Shown in pieces: positions 1 through 5,579 of a stretch of 5,766 nucleotides of DNA; within the stretch, counting starts at the first letter, position 1, and each line of letters begins with the position of its first letter. Both the position numbers and the translations under genes were made by a program. This DNA is from CAYZJD01 sp964478455. Its GTDB lineage: Bacteria > Acidobacteriota > Terriglobia > Bryobacterales > Bryobacteraceae. Below the pieces are notes generated by a model, which had not been told where the DNA came from, did no database searches, and saw only the letters and a list, made by a program, of their open reading frames with translations. The stretch spans positions 1 through 5,766 of the forward strand of contig CAYZJD010000307.1 in assembly GCA_964478455.1 (NCBI GenBank), read 5' to 3'.

Positions 1-119
1 AGCTGGCGGCGCTCGAACCGCGCACGCTCGGGGTGATGCACGGCTCGAGCTTCACGGGCGACGGGCGCAAGGCGCTGCTGGACCTGGGGGCCGCCTTCCG
101 CGAGGTGCTTGGCTCGTAG
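1..119 (+). CDS. C-terminal end of a probable MBL-fold metallohydrolase (5' partial)
   Basis: Reading from base 3, the frame is open from the window edge to TAG at 117-119 and gives 38 residues. They contain LEPRTLGVMHGSSFTGDG, which resembles the C-terminal segment of metallo-beta-lactamase-fold hydrolases. In those proteins a late strand carries the last metal-binding histidine, here the His of MHG encoded at 39-41. A short helix (ALLDLGAAFREVLG) follows and ends the protein, as expected for a chain terminus. The metal-binding HxHxDH motif and the rest of the fold lie outside the window, so the substrate cannot be inferred. The gene runs in the same direction as the PHP hydrolase downstream, with 71 bases to that ATG, so the two could be co-transcribed, but nothing ties their functions. 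The reading frame as coding is fairly secure; the family call rests on one short motif. Confidence 0.55.
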   Translation, partial: LAALEPRTLGVMHGSSFTGDGRKALLDLGAAFREVLGS

Positions 120-143
120 CGACCCGCCGGCAGAGCAAGTGGC

Positions 144-158
144 AAGTCAGGGAGACTT
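144..158 (+). other. Small hairpin in the leader of the PHP hydrolase gene
   Basis: AAGTC (144-148) and GACTT (154-158) are perfect inverted repeats around the five-base loop AGGGA. The purine-rich AGGGAG in and beside the loop resembles a Shine-Dalgarno sequence but lies 36 bases before ATG 191 and 18 before GTG 173, which is too far for either. A direct repeat GCAAGT (135-140 and 142-147) overlaps the left arm. The stem has only five pairs and could be chance. The rest of the 120-190 gap shows no convincing promoter. Confidence 0.2.
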
Positions 159-190
159 ACCCCACGCCGAAGGTGTACGATGGCGGGCTT

Positions 191-2725
191 ATGAGAAGAC
201 GGCTCGCATTGTTCGCCTCGTTCGCGCTGCTGCTCGCGTGGGCCATTCGCGCCCAGCGCGGGCAAGTGGACGCGGTCGAGATCGGCAAGCACAACACGGA
301 CCTTCTGCCGTCGGGCAAGGAAGCGGACGGCATCGCTGGCGACTTTGTTCTCCGTAACGACAAGATCCACGCGCTGATCTCCGGCGCGCAGCCGTTGCGG
401 CGCGCCAACATGAGCACCGAGTACGCACACGTCACGCAGGGGGTGCTGTACGACCTGGATCTGCGCGGGGCGGGGAACGACCAGATCACGGCGTTCCGTC
501 CGGGCGCTCTGGGCGGCGAGGTGTCTTGGGTGCGGGCGGTGGAGGAGGGCGCCCGCGGAGTGGTGGAGGTCGTGCGAACAGCCGAGAAAGGCGACGGCCT
601 CTATGAGCGCCACGAGTATCGCCTCGAGCCGGGCTGGCAGCACGTCCTCATCACCTCGACGTTCCGCAACGAATCCCGTGAGCCGAAGAAGATCCGGACA
701 CTGCCTGTCTGGAAAGGGCTGGCGGAGGTGACGGAAGTGGACGGCGTCACCACCGGAGACAGCTTCGATCCGCAGGACAGGCGCGGCTATGCATACGCGC
801 AGGTGGGCGGCGCGCCGCTCGTGGAAGAGGCGGAACTCGGGCCGGGCGAGGAGCGCACGTGCAGCGTGGCGCTGGCGGTGGCGGAGTCGCCGCTGGCGGC
901 TTACGGGGTGCTGAAGGCGCTCCAAGGAGCCACCGGCGAGGTGAGCGGCCAGGTCACTGACGCGGACGGGAAGCCGGTCGCGAGCGGCGAGCTGAATGTG
1001 GAAATCGGCGCTCAATGGCTTCCGGCGTACCCGGACGCCGGCGGGCGGGTGGCATTCCGGCTCCCGCCGGGTCAACACCGCGCCATGTTCGCGGATATCG
1101 GCCGTGACAACGTGCAGCGGCAGATTTCCGTCAGCGCCGGCCAGGCGGCGAGCGCGGACACGCGCGCGACGAGGGCTTCGCTGGTGCGCGTCGAGATCCG
1201 CGACGAGCAGGGCCGGCCGTCGCCCGGCCGGGTCCAATTCCTGGGAGTCGATGGGACGCCGGCGCCCAACTTCGGTCCGGACATTCGCGCCAATGGCGGG
1301 AACCACCAGCACCAGACGCACGATGGCCGCGTGGTGCAGCAGGTTCCGGCGGGGAAGTACCTGCTGCGGGTGACGCGCGGGCCGGAATTCGATCTTGTCG
1401 AGAAGACCATCGAGGTGGGAAAAGGTCAGGCGGTGGAGGTCACGGCAACGCTGCGCCGCGTCGTGGACACAGCCGGATGGGTGGCTACAGACTATCACGC
1501 GCACTCGACGCCGAGCGGCGACAACTACTGCAACACGCGCGACCGGATCATCAACTTCGCCGCCGAGCACCTGGAATTCATTCCCACTACCGAACACAAC
1601 CGGATCTTCGACTGGCAGCCGGTGATCGACCGGCTGGGGCTGGCGGGGCAGCTCAAGACAGTGCTTGGGATCGAGCTGACGGGATCGGGGCAGCACTTCA
1701 ATGCGTTTCCGCTCACGCGCGACCCGCTGGCGCAGGACGGCGGCGCGCCGGTGTGGAACTATGACCCGCGCATCAACGCGATCGTGCTGCGCAACTGGGG
1801 AACACCCACGCTCGATCCGCGCGGCTCGCGCTGCGATGCGGGCGCGAACGCGCAGGCGAAGATCCCGTATTTCGGCGGCGGACCGGACCGGTGGGTGCAG
1901 GCCAACCATCCGGTGGTGGGGCGGGTGTTCTTCGACCGCGACGACGATGGAGTCGAAGATGGCGGATTCGCGGGCTTCGAGAACCTGATCGACGCCGCCG
2001 AGTTCTGGAGCACGGAGATCCTGAACCTCAGCCCCTGGTTTGAGGGCTGGGCCGTGGACGGCGAGCGGCCCCGCGAACGCTATCAGAACCGCACCTTCGG
2101 ATGGCTGCAACTGTTGAACCAGGGACGGCGCGTGTGGTGCGTGGCGGTCAGCGACGCCCACAACGTGTTTGGCAACGGAGTTGGAGGCTGGCGGACCTAT
2201 GTGCCCAGTTCGACCGACGAGCCGGCGAAGCTGGATCCCGGCGAGCTGATTGGTAACTCGAAGGCCGGGCGGATGATGATCACCAATGGCCCGTTTCTCA
2301 AAGTGACGACGGCCGACGGGCTGCCGATCGGCTCGAGCGTGGCTGCCGAGGGTCACGTCGACCTCAAGATTGAAGTGCAGACGCCGGCGTGGATGGAAGT
2401 GAACCGCGTGCAGGTGCTCGTGAACGGCCGCCAGCCTCGCGAGTACAACTTCACGAAGAAGACGCACGCGGCGATGTTTCACGACAGCGTCGTGCGGTTC
2501 CGCCAGACGGTACGCGTGAAGCTCGCGCGGGACGCCCACCTGATCGTCGTCGCCATCGGAGACTGGGAGAACCTGAAGAAGTACTGGGGATTGAATCCCT
2601 ACGGCAACATGCACCCGATCGCTTACACGAACCCGATCTTCGTGGACGTGGACCGCAACGGCTGGCAGGCCAACGGCGACACGCTGGGCCACCCGCTGAT
2701 CACGTCGCCCAAGTGGGAGGAGTAG
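191..2725 (+). CDS. Secreted CehA/McbA-family metallohydrolase (PHP domain)
   Basis: The 844-residue product probably hydrolyses an ester, phosphoester or related bond outside the cytoplasm. The family is named after carbaryl hydrolase CehA, but the natural substrate here is unknown. A signal peptide is visible: MRRR, a hydrophobic stretch to about residue 17, then a likely cut after AIRA. Next come a beta-rich N-terminal region (about 25-245) and two carboxypeptidase-regulatory/Ig-like modules (about 249-325, starting GEVSGQVTDADGKPV, and 331-425). The PHP domain (about 433-690) has candidate metal ligands H436/H438 (YHAHS), E468/H469 (TEHN), E495 (GIELTG), H502 (QHFN), H573 (ANHPV) and D655/H657 (SDAHN). 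A beta-type C-terminal region follows. A DxDxDG loop lies at 582-590. I chose ATG 191 over the in-frame GTG 173 because the basic signal-peptide start fits it; neither has a strong ribosome binding site. The family is well supported, the substrate is not. Confidence 0.88.
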   Translation: MRRRLALFASFALLLAWAIRAQRGQVDAVEIGKHNTDLLPSGKEADGIAGDFVLRNDKIHALISGAQPLRRANMSTEYAHVTQGVLYDLDLRGAGNDQITAFRPGALGGEVSWVRAVEEGARGVVEVVRTAEKGDGLYERHEYRLEPGWQHVLITSTFRNESREPKKIRTLPVWKGLAEVTEVDGVTTGDSFDPQDRRGYAYAQVGGAPLVEEAELGPGEERTCSVALAVAESPLAAYGVLKALQGATGEVSGQVTDADGKPVASGELNVEIGAQWLPAYPDAGGRVAFRLPPGQHRAMFADIGRDNVQRQISVSAGQAASADTRATRASLVRVEIRDEQGRPSPGRVQFLGVDGTPAPNFGPDIRANGGNHQHQTHDGRVVQQVPAGKYLLRVTRGPEFDLVEKTIEVGKGQAVEVTATLRRVVDTAGWVATDYHAHSTPSGDNYCNTRDRIINFAAEHLEFIPTTEHNRIFDWQPVIDRLGLAGQLKTVLGIELTGSGQHFNAFPLTRDPLAQDGGAPVWNYDPRINAIVLRNWGTPTLDPRGSRCDAGANAQAKIPYFGGGPDRWVQANHPVVGRVFFDRDDDGVEDGGFAGFENLIDAAEFWSTEILNLSPWFEGWAVDGERPRERYQNRTFGWLQLLNQGRRVWCVAVSDAHNVFGNGVGGWRTYVPSSTDEPAKLDPGELIGNSKAGRMMITNGPFLKVTTADGLPIGSSVAAEGHVDLKIEVQTPAWMEVNRVQVLVNGRQPREYNFTKKTHAAMFHDSVVRFRQTVRVKLARDAHLIVVAIGDWENLKKYWGLNPYGNMHPIAYTNPIFVDVDRNGWQANGDTLGHPLITSPKWEE

Positions 2726-2742
2726 GGGCGCGAAGGGATCGC

Positions 2743-3162
2743 TTATAGCAGCACCCTGACGCCGCAGCGCTTCGCCGCCTGGTTCAGACGTGCGTCGCGG
2801 GTGGCGAGCGGAAGGCCTCTTCGCAGGGCAAGCTCCAGATAGACGGCATCGTAGACCGACAGCGCGTGTTCCTCGGCCAGATCCGAAATCTTGCCCAACG
2901 CGAATCGTGGCCCCTCGTCATCGACCACCGGAGTCAGACGGCCTAGGGCGCGGCGGACACGCGCCCAGTGTTCGGCGGCGATCCTCTTCCGGCGCACCAG
3001 ATTCAGGAGCGCATTCGCGACTTCAAACATCCACAGACCGGGGACAACAAAAGGTGTGCCGGATGCCACGTCATTGAGCAGGTGTTCGGTGAGCCGGCTG
3101 GATTGCGATGGTACGGCCCAAGCCACACCGGCCGATGAATCCACAACGAAGGCATCTCTCAC
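2743..3162 (-). CDS. vapC: VapC-type PIN-domain toxin ribonuclease
   Basis: This 139-residue protein is the toxin of a type II toxin-antitoxin module. VapC toxins are Mg2+-dependent ribonucleases that typically cut tRNA or rRNA in the cytoplasm and stop translation. The PIN acidic residues are all in place: D8 (FVVDSSAG), E47 (WMFEVANAL), D104 (SVYDAVYLELAL) and D123 in LATRDARL, so the toxin looks active. The length is normal for the family. The start is GTG (3162-3160), which overlaps the antitoxin TGA as GTGA; an AAGGG six bases upstream supports this start, and no in-frame ATG competes nearby. The gene ends 17 bases from the stop of the convergent PHP hydrolase, with no visible terminator between. 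The target RNA cannot be predicted from sequence. Confidence 0.92.
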   Translation of the reverse strand: MRDAFVVDSSAGVAWAVPSQSSRLTEHLLNDVASGTPFVVPGLWMFEVANALLNLVRRKRIAAEHWARVRRALGRLTPVVDDEGPRFALGKISDLAEEHALSVYDAVYLELALRRGLPLATRDARLNQAAKRCGVRVLL

Positions 3163-3419
3163 GGACGACCCTTTTCGATGGCGGCTCTGATCTCCCTGTC
3201 AGTGACCGGCTTGAAACCTCGGCGTCGCCCCATCTCCCGGCGGAGGGAGTGAACCTCGTTTACGGCTTCGCGCACTTGACGGAGATCCGGGCGGCCCTCC
3301 GGAATGATGCGGGCGACAGGTCTTTCGTGCTTTGTGATGACGATCTCCTCACCACGCGAGACGCGGGCGAGGAGTTGGCCGAAGCGGATCTTGGCTTCGA
3401 AAGCAGTCACGGTGGTCAT
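3159..3419 (-). CDS. vapB: Phd/YefM-family antitoxin of the VapC module
   Basis: This 86-residue protein is the antitoxin partner of the PIN toxin. In this family the N-terminal half folds as a dimer that binds operator DNA, and the flexible C-terminal half wraps the toxin and blocks its active site. The N-terminal part (residues 1-40: MTTVTAFEAKIRFGQLLARV, then SRGEEIVITKHERPVARIIP) is the classic Phd/YefM pattern. The basic, probably disordered middle (50-70) and the terminal helix PVTDREIRAAIEKGRP fit the toxin-neutralising tail. ATG 3419 is the start; only four bases separate it from a palindromic operator-like sequence, and no clear Shine-Dalgarno sequence is present. It is the first gene of the operon, as usual, and overlaps the toxin by four bases. 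The gene is recognised by family pattern; pairing and orientation make the role nearly certain. Confidence 0.9.
   Translation of the reverse strand: MTTVTAFEAKIRFGQLLARVSRGEEIVITKHERPVARIIPEGRPDLRQVREAVNEVHSLRREMGRRRGFKPVTDREIRAAIEKGRP
3169..3173 (-). promoter_or_regulatory. Ribosome binding site of the VapC gene, inside the antitoxin gene
   Basis: On the minus strand AAGGG (within AAAAGGG) lies six bases before the GTG start of the toxin, an optimal Shine-Dalgarno spacing. It sits within the last codons of the antitoxin. Together with the GTGA overlap it fixes the GTG start and suggests that toxin synthesis is coupled to antitoxin translation. Confidence 0.6.
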
Positions 3420-3422
3420 GGC

Positions 3423-3445
3423 TAGACTAGCTAAAGACTAGTCTA
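3423..3445. promoter_or_regulatory. Probable autoregulatory operator of the toxin-antitoxin operon
   Basis: TAGACTAG (3423-3430) and CTAGTCTA (3438-3445) are perfect eight-base inverted repeats separated by seven bases. Inside them, AGACTAGTCT (3435-3444) is itself a ten-base palindrome, and AGACTAG recurs as direct repeats at 3424-3430 and 3435-3441, 11 bases apart, about one DNA turn. The AT-rich element stands out in GC-rich sequence and ends four bases before the antitoxin ATG. Phd/YefM antitoxins commonly bind such palindromes, alone or with toxin, to repress their own operon. Binding here is inferred from position and symmetry. Confidence 0.65.
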
Positions 3446-3468
3446 ATCCCATGGTCACCCGGAGGCAA
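3440..3468 (-). promoter_or_regulatory. Candidate sigma70-type promoter for the toxin-antitoxin operon
   Basis: On the minus strand TTGCCT (3468-3463) and TAGACT (3445-3440) are separated by exactly 17 bases. Each matches four of six consensus positions (TTGACA, TATAAT). The -10 element is one arm of the inverted repeat, so a bound antitoxin would block RNA polymerase. Transcription would start near 3433, giving a leader of about 14 bases to the ATG, consistent with the lack of a clear Shine-Dalgarno sequence. The match is moderate and Acidobacteriota promoters are poorly defined. Confidence 0.4.
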
Positions 3469-3506
3469 AGTCCGTGGAGAATGCGCCTGTCAGGGAGCAC
3501 GATTCC

Positions 3507-3531
3507 GCCCGCCTGAGATACCATAGCGGGC
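3507..3531 (+). other. GC-only inverted repeat directly before the AI-2E-family start codon
   Basis: GCCCGC (3507-3512) and GCGGGC (3526-3531) are perfect inverted repeats with a 13-base loop; the right arm abuts ATG 3532. An RNA hairpin here would bury the only purine-rich stretch (GCGGG) upstream of the start and could slow ribosome loading. It could equally be chance in GC-rich DNA. The rest of the 3446-3531 stretch shows no other strong signal on the plus strand. Confidence 0.25.
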
Positions 3532-4584
3532 ATGCTAGGGATCGAGCCGCGGGCGGCTCGCGCCACCTGGACGGTCCTGCTGATCGTGTTGGCCGTCGCC
3601 GTGCTCTACGTCGTCCGGCGCACGATTCTGATCTTCACGCTGGCGCTTCTGCTGGCTTACCTGCTGGCGCCGCTGGTTGACTTGACCGCGCGCATTTCCG
3701 CGCGGCGGTTCCCGCGGGTGGCCTCGCTGGCGCTGGTGTACGTGGTGCTGGTGGCTGCGGTGGTTTCCGTCGGCGGCGCGCTGGGGGCGCGGATCCTCGA
3801 CGAGGCCGTTCAACTGGCGGCGAAGGCGCCGGAGTGGCTGCGCGGCCAGGACCTCGCGGCCAGGCTTCCCCTGCCCGAGTGGATGCAGCCGTGGAAGGCG
3901 CAGGTGATGGAGGCGGCCCGCCAGCAACTCGAGGCGAGCGCGAAGGAAGCGGTGCCGCTGCTCGGCAAGCTCGGCGGCCAGATCCTGTCGGTGATCGGCA
4001 ATCTCGGCTTCGTGATTCTGATCCCGATTCTCAGCTTCTTCTTTCTGAAGGACGGCGAAGGGCTGAGGACGCGGATCGTCGAGCAGTTCGCCTCCGGCCC
4101 GCGGCGCGCGTTCTTCGACGACCTGCTCTCGGACGTGCACGTGCTCCTCGGGCAGTTCATGCGGGCGCTGGTGATCCTGGCGATCGCCACGTTCGTTTTC
4201 TACGCGGCGTTCTTTGCGATCATCGGTGTGCCATATGCGGCGCTGCTGGCGGGGCTGGCGGCGGTGCTGGAGTTTATTCCGGTGCTGGGGCCGCTAGTGG
4301 CCGCGGTGGTGATCGTGCTCGTGGCCGCCTTCAGCGGGCACGCCTCGCTGATTCTGTGGATCCTCGCCTTCCTCGGCGGTTACCGGCTCTTCCAGGACTA
4401 CGTACTTCAGCCGTACCTGATGAGCGCGGGCGTGGCCCTTCATCCGCTGTGGATCATCTTCGGCGTGCTGGCGGGCGAGCAGATCGGCGGCGTGGCCGGC
4501 ATGTTCCTGTCGATCCCGGTTCTGGCCACGCTGCGCGTGGCGTGGGTGCGGATCGAGAAGGCCCGGGCGGCCGCCGGTTCGTGA
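3532..4584 (+). CDS. AI-2E/PerM-family inner-membrane transporter
   Basis: This 350-residue polytopic membrane protein belongs to the AI-2E/PerM family, whose characterised members export autoinducer-2 (TqsA) or act in ion exchange. Its own substrate cannot be told from sequence. Hydrophobic segments lie at about 12-28, 31-50, 63-88, 151-171, 209-231, 235-268, 270-285 and 304-335. Between segments three and four is the long soluble amphipathic stretch (about 89-145) typical of the family. Family landmarks are FIPVLGPLVA (248-257), DYVLQPYLMSAG (289-300) and LHPLWIIFGVLAGEQIGG followed by GMFLSIPVLA (about 303-332). The length is normal. The start is ATG 3532, because an in-frame TGA at 3514 closes the frame just upstream; no good Shine-Dalgarno sequence is visible. 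Its stop overlaps the next start as TGATG, making a two-gene unit transcribed away from the toxin-antitoxin module. Confidence 0.9.
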   Translation: MLGIEPRAARATWTVLLIVLAVAVLYVVRRTILIFTLALLLAYLLAPLVDLTARISARRFPRVASLALVYVVLVAAVVSVGGALGARILDEAVQLAAKAPEWLRGQDLAARLPLPEWMQPWKAQVMEAARQQLEASAKEAVPLLGKLGGQILSVIGNLGFVILIPILSFFFLKDGEGLRTRIVEQFASGPRRAFFDDLLSDVHVLLGQFMRALVILAIATFVFYAAFFAIIGVPYAALLAGLAAVLEFIPVLGPLVAAVVIVLVAAFSGHASLILWILAFLGGYRLFQDYVLQPYLMSAGVALHPLWIIFGVLAGEQIGGVAGMFLSIPVLATLRVAWVRIEKARAAAGS

Positions 4585-5540
4585 TGCGACCCCTGCTAGC
4601 GTGGCTGGCGCCGCTGCCGCTGGCGGCGCACATGGTGAGTCTCTCGACGGGCGAGATTCGCATCGAGCAAGACCGCGCGGAGTACGAGCTGCGCCTGCCG
4701 CTCTACGAGGTCGCGCACATTCGAAACCCCGAGGCCGCGCTGTTCGAGAGCATCCGCTTTCGCAGCGGCCGCGTGGAGGCGCAGCTTGCGGCGAAGACCT
4801 GCCGCGCGGATGCCGCCGCGGGTTCCTACGTGTGCAACGGCTCCTATCGCTTCGCGGGTCCGGTGAGAGCGCTGGAGGTGGAAAGCCGGCTGCCGTCGGT
4901 GACGGTAGCGAATCACGTCCACCTGCTGCGAGCGCGGATGGACGGCAAAAGCGATCAGGCGGTGCTCGACCTCTCCTTCCCCACGGCGACGTTACGCTTC
5001 CGGCCGCCTACCGCAGGCGAGATCGCGATGACGCACTTCCGCGCCGGACTGCTGCGGGCCGGCGGCGGCGCGGCGCAAATCCTCTTTCTGGGCGCGCTGG
5101 CGCTGGCGGGGCGGAAGAGGCGGGAGCTGATTGCGCTGGCGGCGGCGTTTCTCGCCGGCCAGATCCTCTCGTGCCTTGTCACCGCGCGAGCGGGATGGCA
5201 GCCGGCGCCGCGTTTCGTCGAGGCAGCGGCGGCTCTCACCATCGCTTACCTGGCGGTCGAGATGCTGCTGTTGCCGGAGGCGGGCAAGCGGTGGCTCGTT
5301 GCCGGCGTGCTGGGCGCGTTTCACGGGCTGTACTTCGCCCTCTTCCTGCGCCAGAGCGAGTATCACGCGTCGTACTTCCTCGCCGGTGTGGTTGCGGCGG
5401 ATGCGGCGCTGATCGCGGTCTTCGCGGCGGTGGTGGCGAAGGCCAGGAGCGTGCTCGGCGAGCGCCAGCCGGTGCAGGTGGCAGCGGCGGCGCTGCTGGC
5501 GATCGGGATGGCGTGGTTCTTCCTGAGGCTGCGGGGATGA
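4584..5540 (+). CDS. Divergent HupE/UreJ-family membrane protein
   Basis: The 318-residue product has a short signal-like N-terminus (MRPLLAWLAPLPLAA, probable cut before H16). An exported beta-rich domain follows (about 17-145) with two cysteines, C73 and C84, that could form a disulfide. Six hydrophobic segments then lie at about 155-176, 181-200, 211-230, 236-256, 264-285 and 297-314. VEAAAALTIAYLAVEMLL (212-229) and GAFHGLYFALFL (244-255) correspond to conserved helices of HupE/UreJ-type proteins, some of which are linked to nickel or cobalt transport for hydrogenase and urease. No such enzyme is in the window. Two histidine motifs usual in the first two membrane helices are absent: GGAAQILFL replaces GxDHxxFL, and FLAGQILSCL replaces FTxxHSxTL. 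I chose ATG 4584 because it overlaps the preceding TGA (TGATG) and gives a signal peptide; the frame is open further upstream only as a shadow. Function is unassigned. Confidence 0.7.
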   Translation: MRPLLAWLAPLPLAAHMVSLSTGEIRIEQDRAEYELRLPLYEVAHIRNPEAALFESIRFRSGRVEAQLAAKTCRADAAAGSYVCNGSYRFAGPVRALEVESRLPSVTVANHVHLLRARMDGKSDQAVLDLSFPTATLRFRPPTAGEIAMTHFRAGLLRAGGGAAQILFLGALALAGRKRRELIALAAAFLAGQILSCLVTARAGWQPAPRFVEAAAALTIAYLAVEMLLLPEAGKRWLVAGVLGAFHGLYFALFLRQSEYHASYFLAGVVAADAALIAVFAAVVAKARSVLGERQPVQVAAAALLAIGMAWFFLRLRG

Positions 5541-5545
5541 ATCGG

Positions 5546-5579
5546 AAATCGGTGATTGCGTAACCTGTCACCGGTTTTT
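5546..5579 (+). terminator. Intrinsic terminator after the HupE-like gene
   Basis: CGGTGA (5550-5555) pairs perfectly with TCACCG (5568-5573) around a 12-base loop. The stem extends outward through a T-G pair and three A-T pairs to 5546/5577. The right arm runs into TTTTT at 5575-5579. It begins six bases after the HupE-like stop and its T-run touches the stop of the convergent oxidoreductase gene, so it sits where both transcripts should end. The T-run favours plus-strand termination; on the minus strand only a short TTT follows the stem. Confidence 0.6.

Noticed and set aside
180..194. A four-codon ORF (ATG GCG GGC TTA TGA) overlapping the hydrolase ATG as a leader peptide
   Set aside because: It is too short to judge, has no regulatory codons or paired hairpins, and such overlaps arise easily by chance.
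2730..2742. A small hairpin GCGA-AGGGA-TCGC between the convergent hydrolase and toxin genes as a terminator
   Set aside because: The stem has only four pairs and no T-run follows on either strand.
3535..4140. A 201-codon open frame antisense to the AI-2E-family gene
   Set aside because: Its product is dominated by Arg, Gln and His, as expected from the complement of GC-rich membrane-protein codons, and no domain pattern is visible.
3834..4583. A 250-codon upstream extension of the HupE-like reading frame within the AI-2E-family gene
   Set aside because: The extension is low-complexity, rich in Arg, Gly and Ala, and lies entirely within a well-recognised membrane protein in another frame. 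TGATG at 4582-4586 and the signal peptide from ATG 4584 give the true start.
3532..4584. Interpreting the AI-2E-family protein as a quorum-sensing exporter
   Set aside because: No luxS or other autoinducer gene is present, and the family includes members with other roles, so only the family name is supported.
4584..5540. Interpreting the HupE-like protein as part of a hydrogenase or urease cluster
   Set aside because: No hydrogenase, urease or nickel-handling gene is in the window, and two usual histidine motifs are missing.
4601..5563. A 320-codon frame overlapping the HupE-like gene
   Set aside because: It is a Gly/Ala/Arg-rich shadow frame; the alternative frame gives coherent hydrophobic segments and family motifs.
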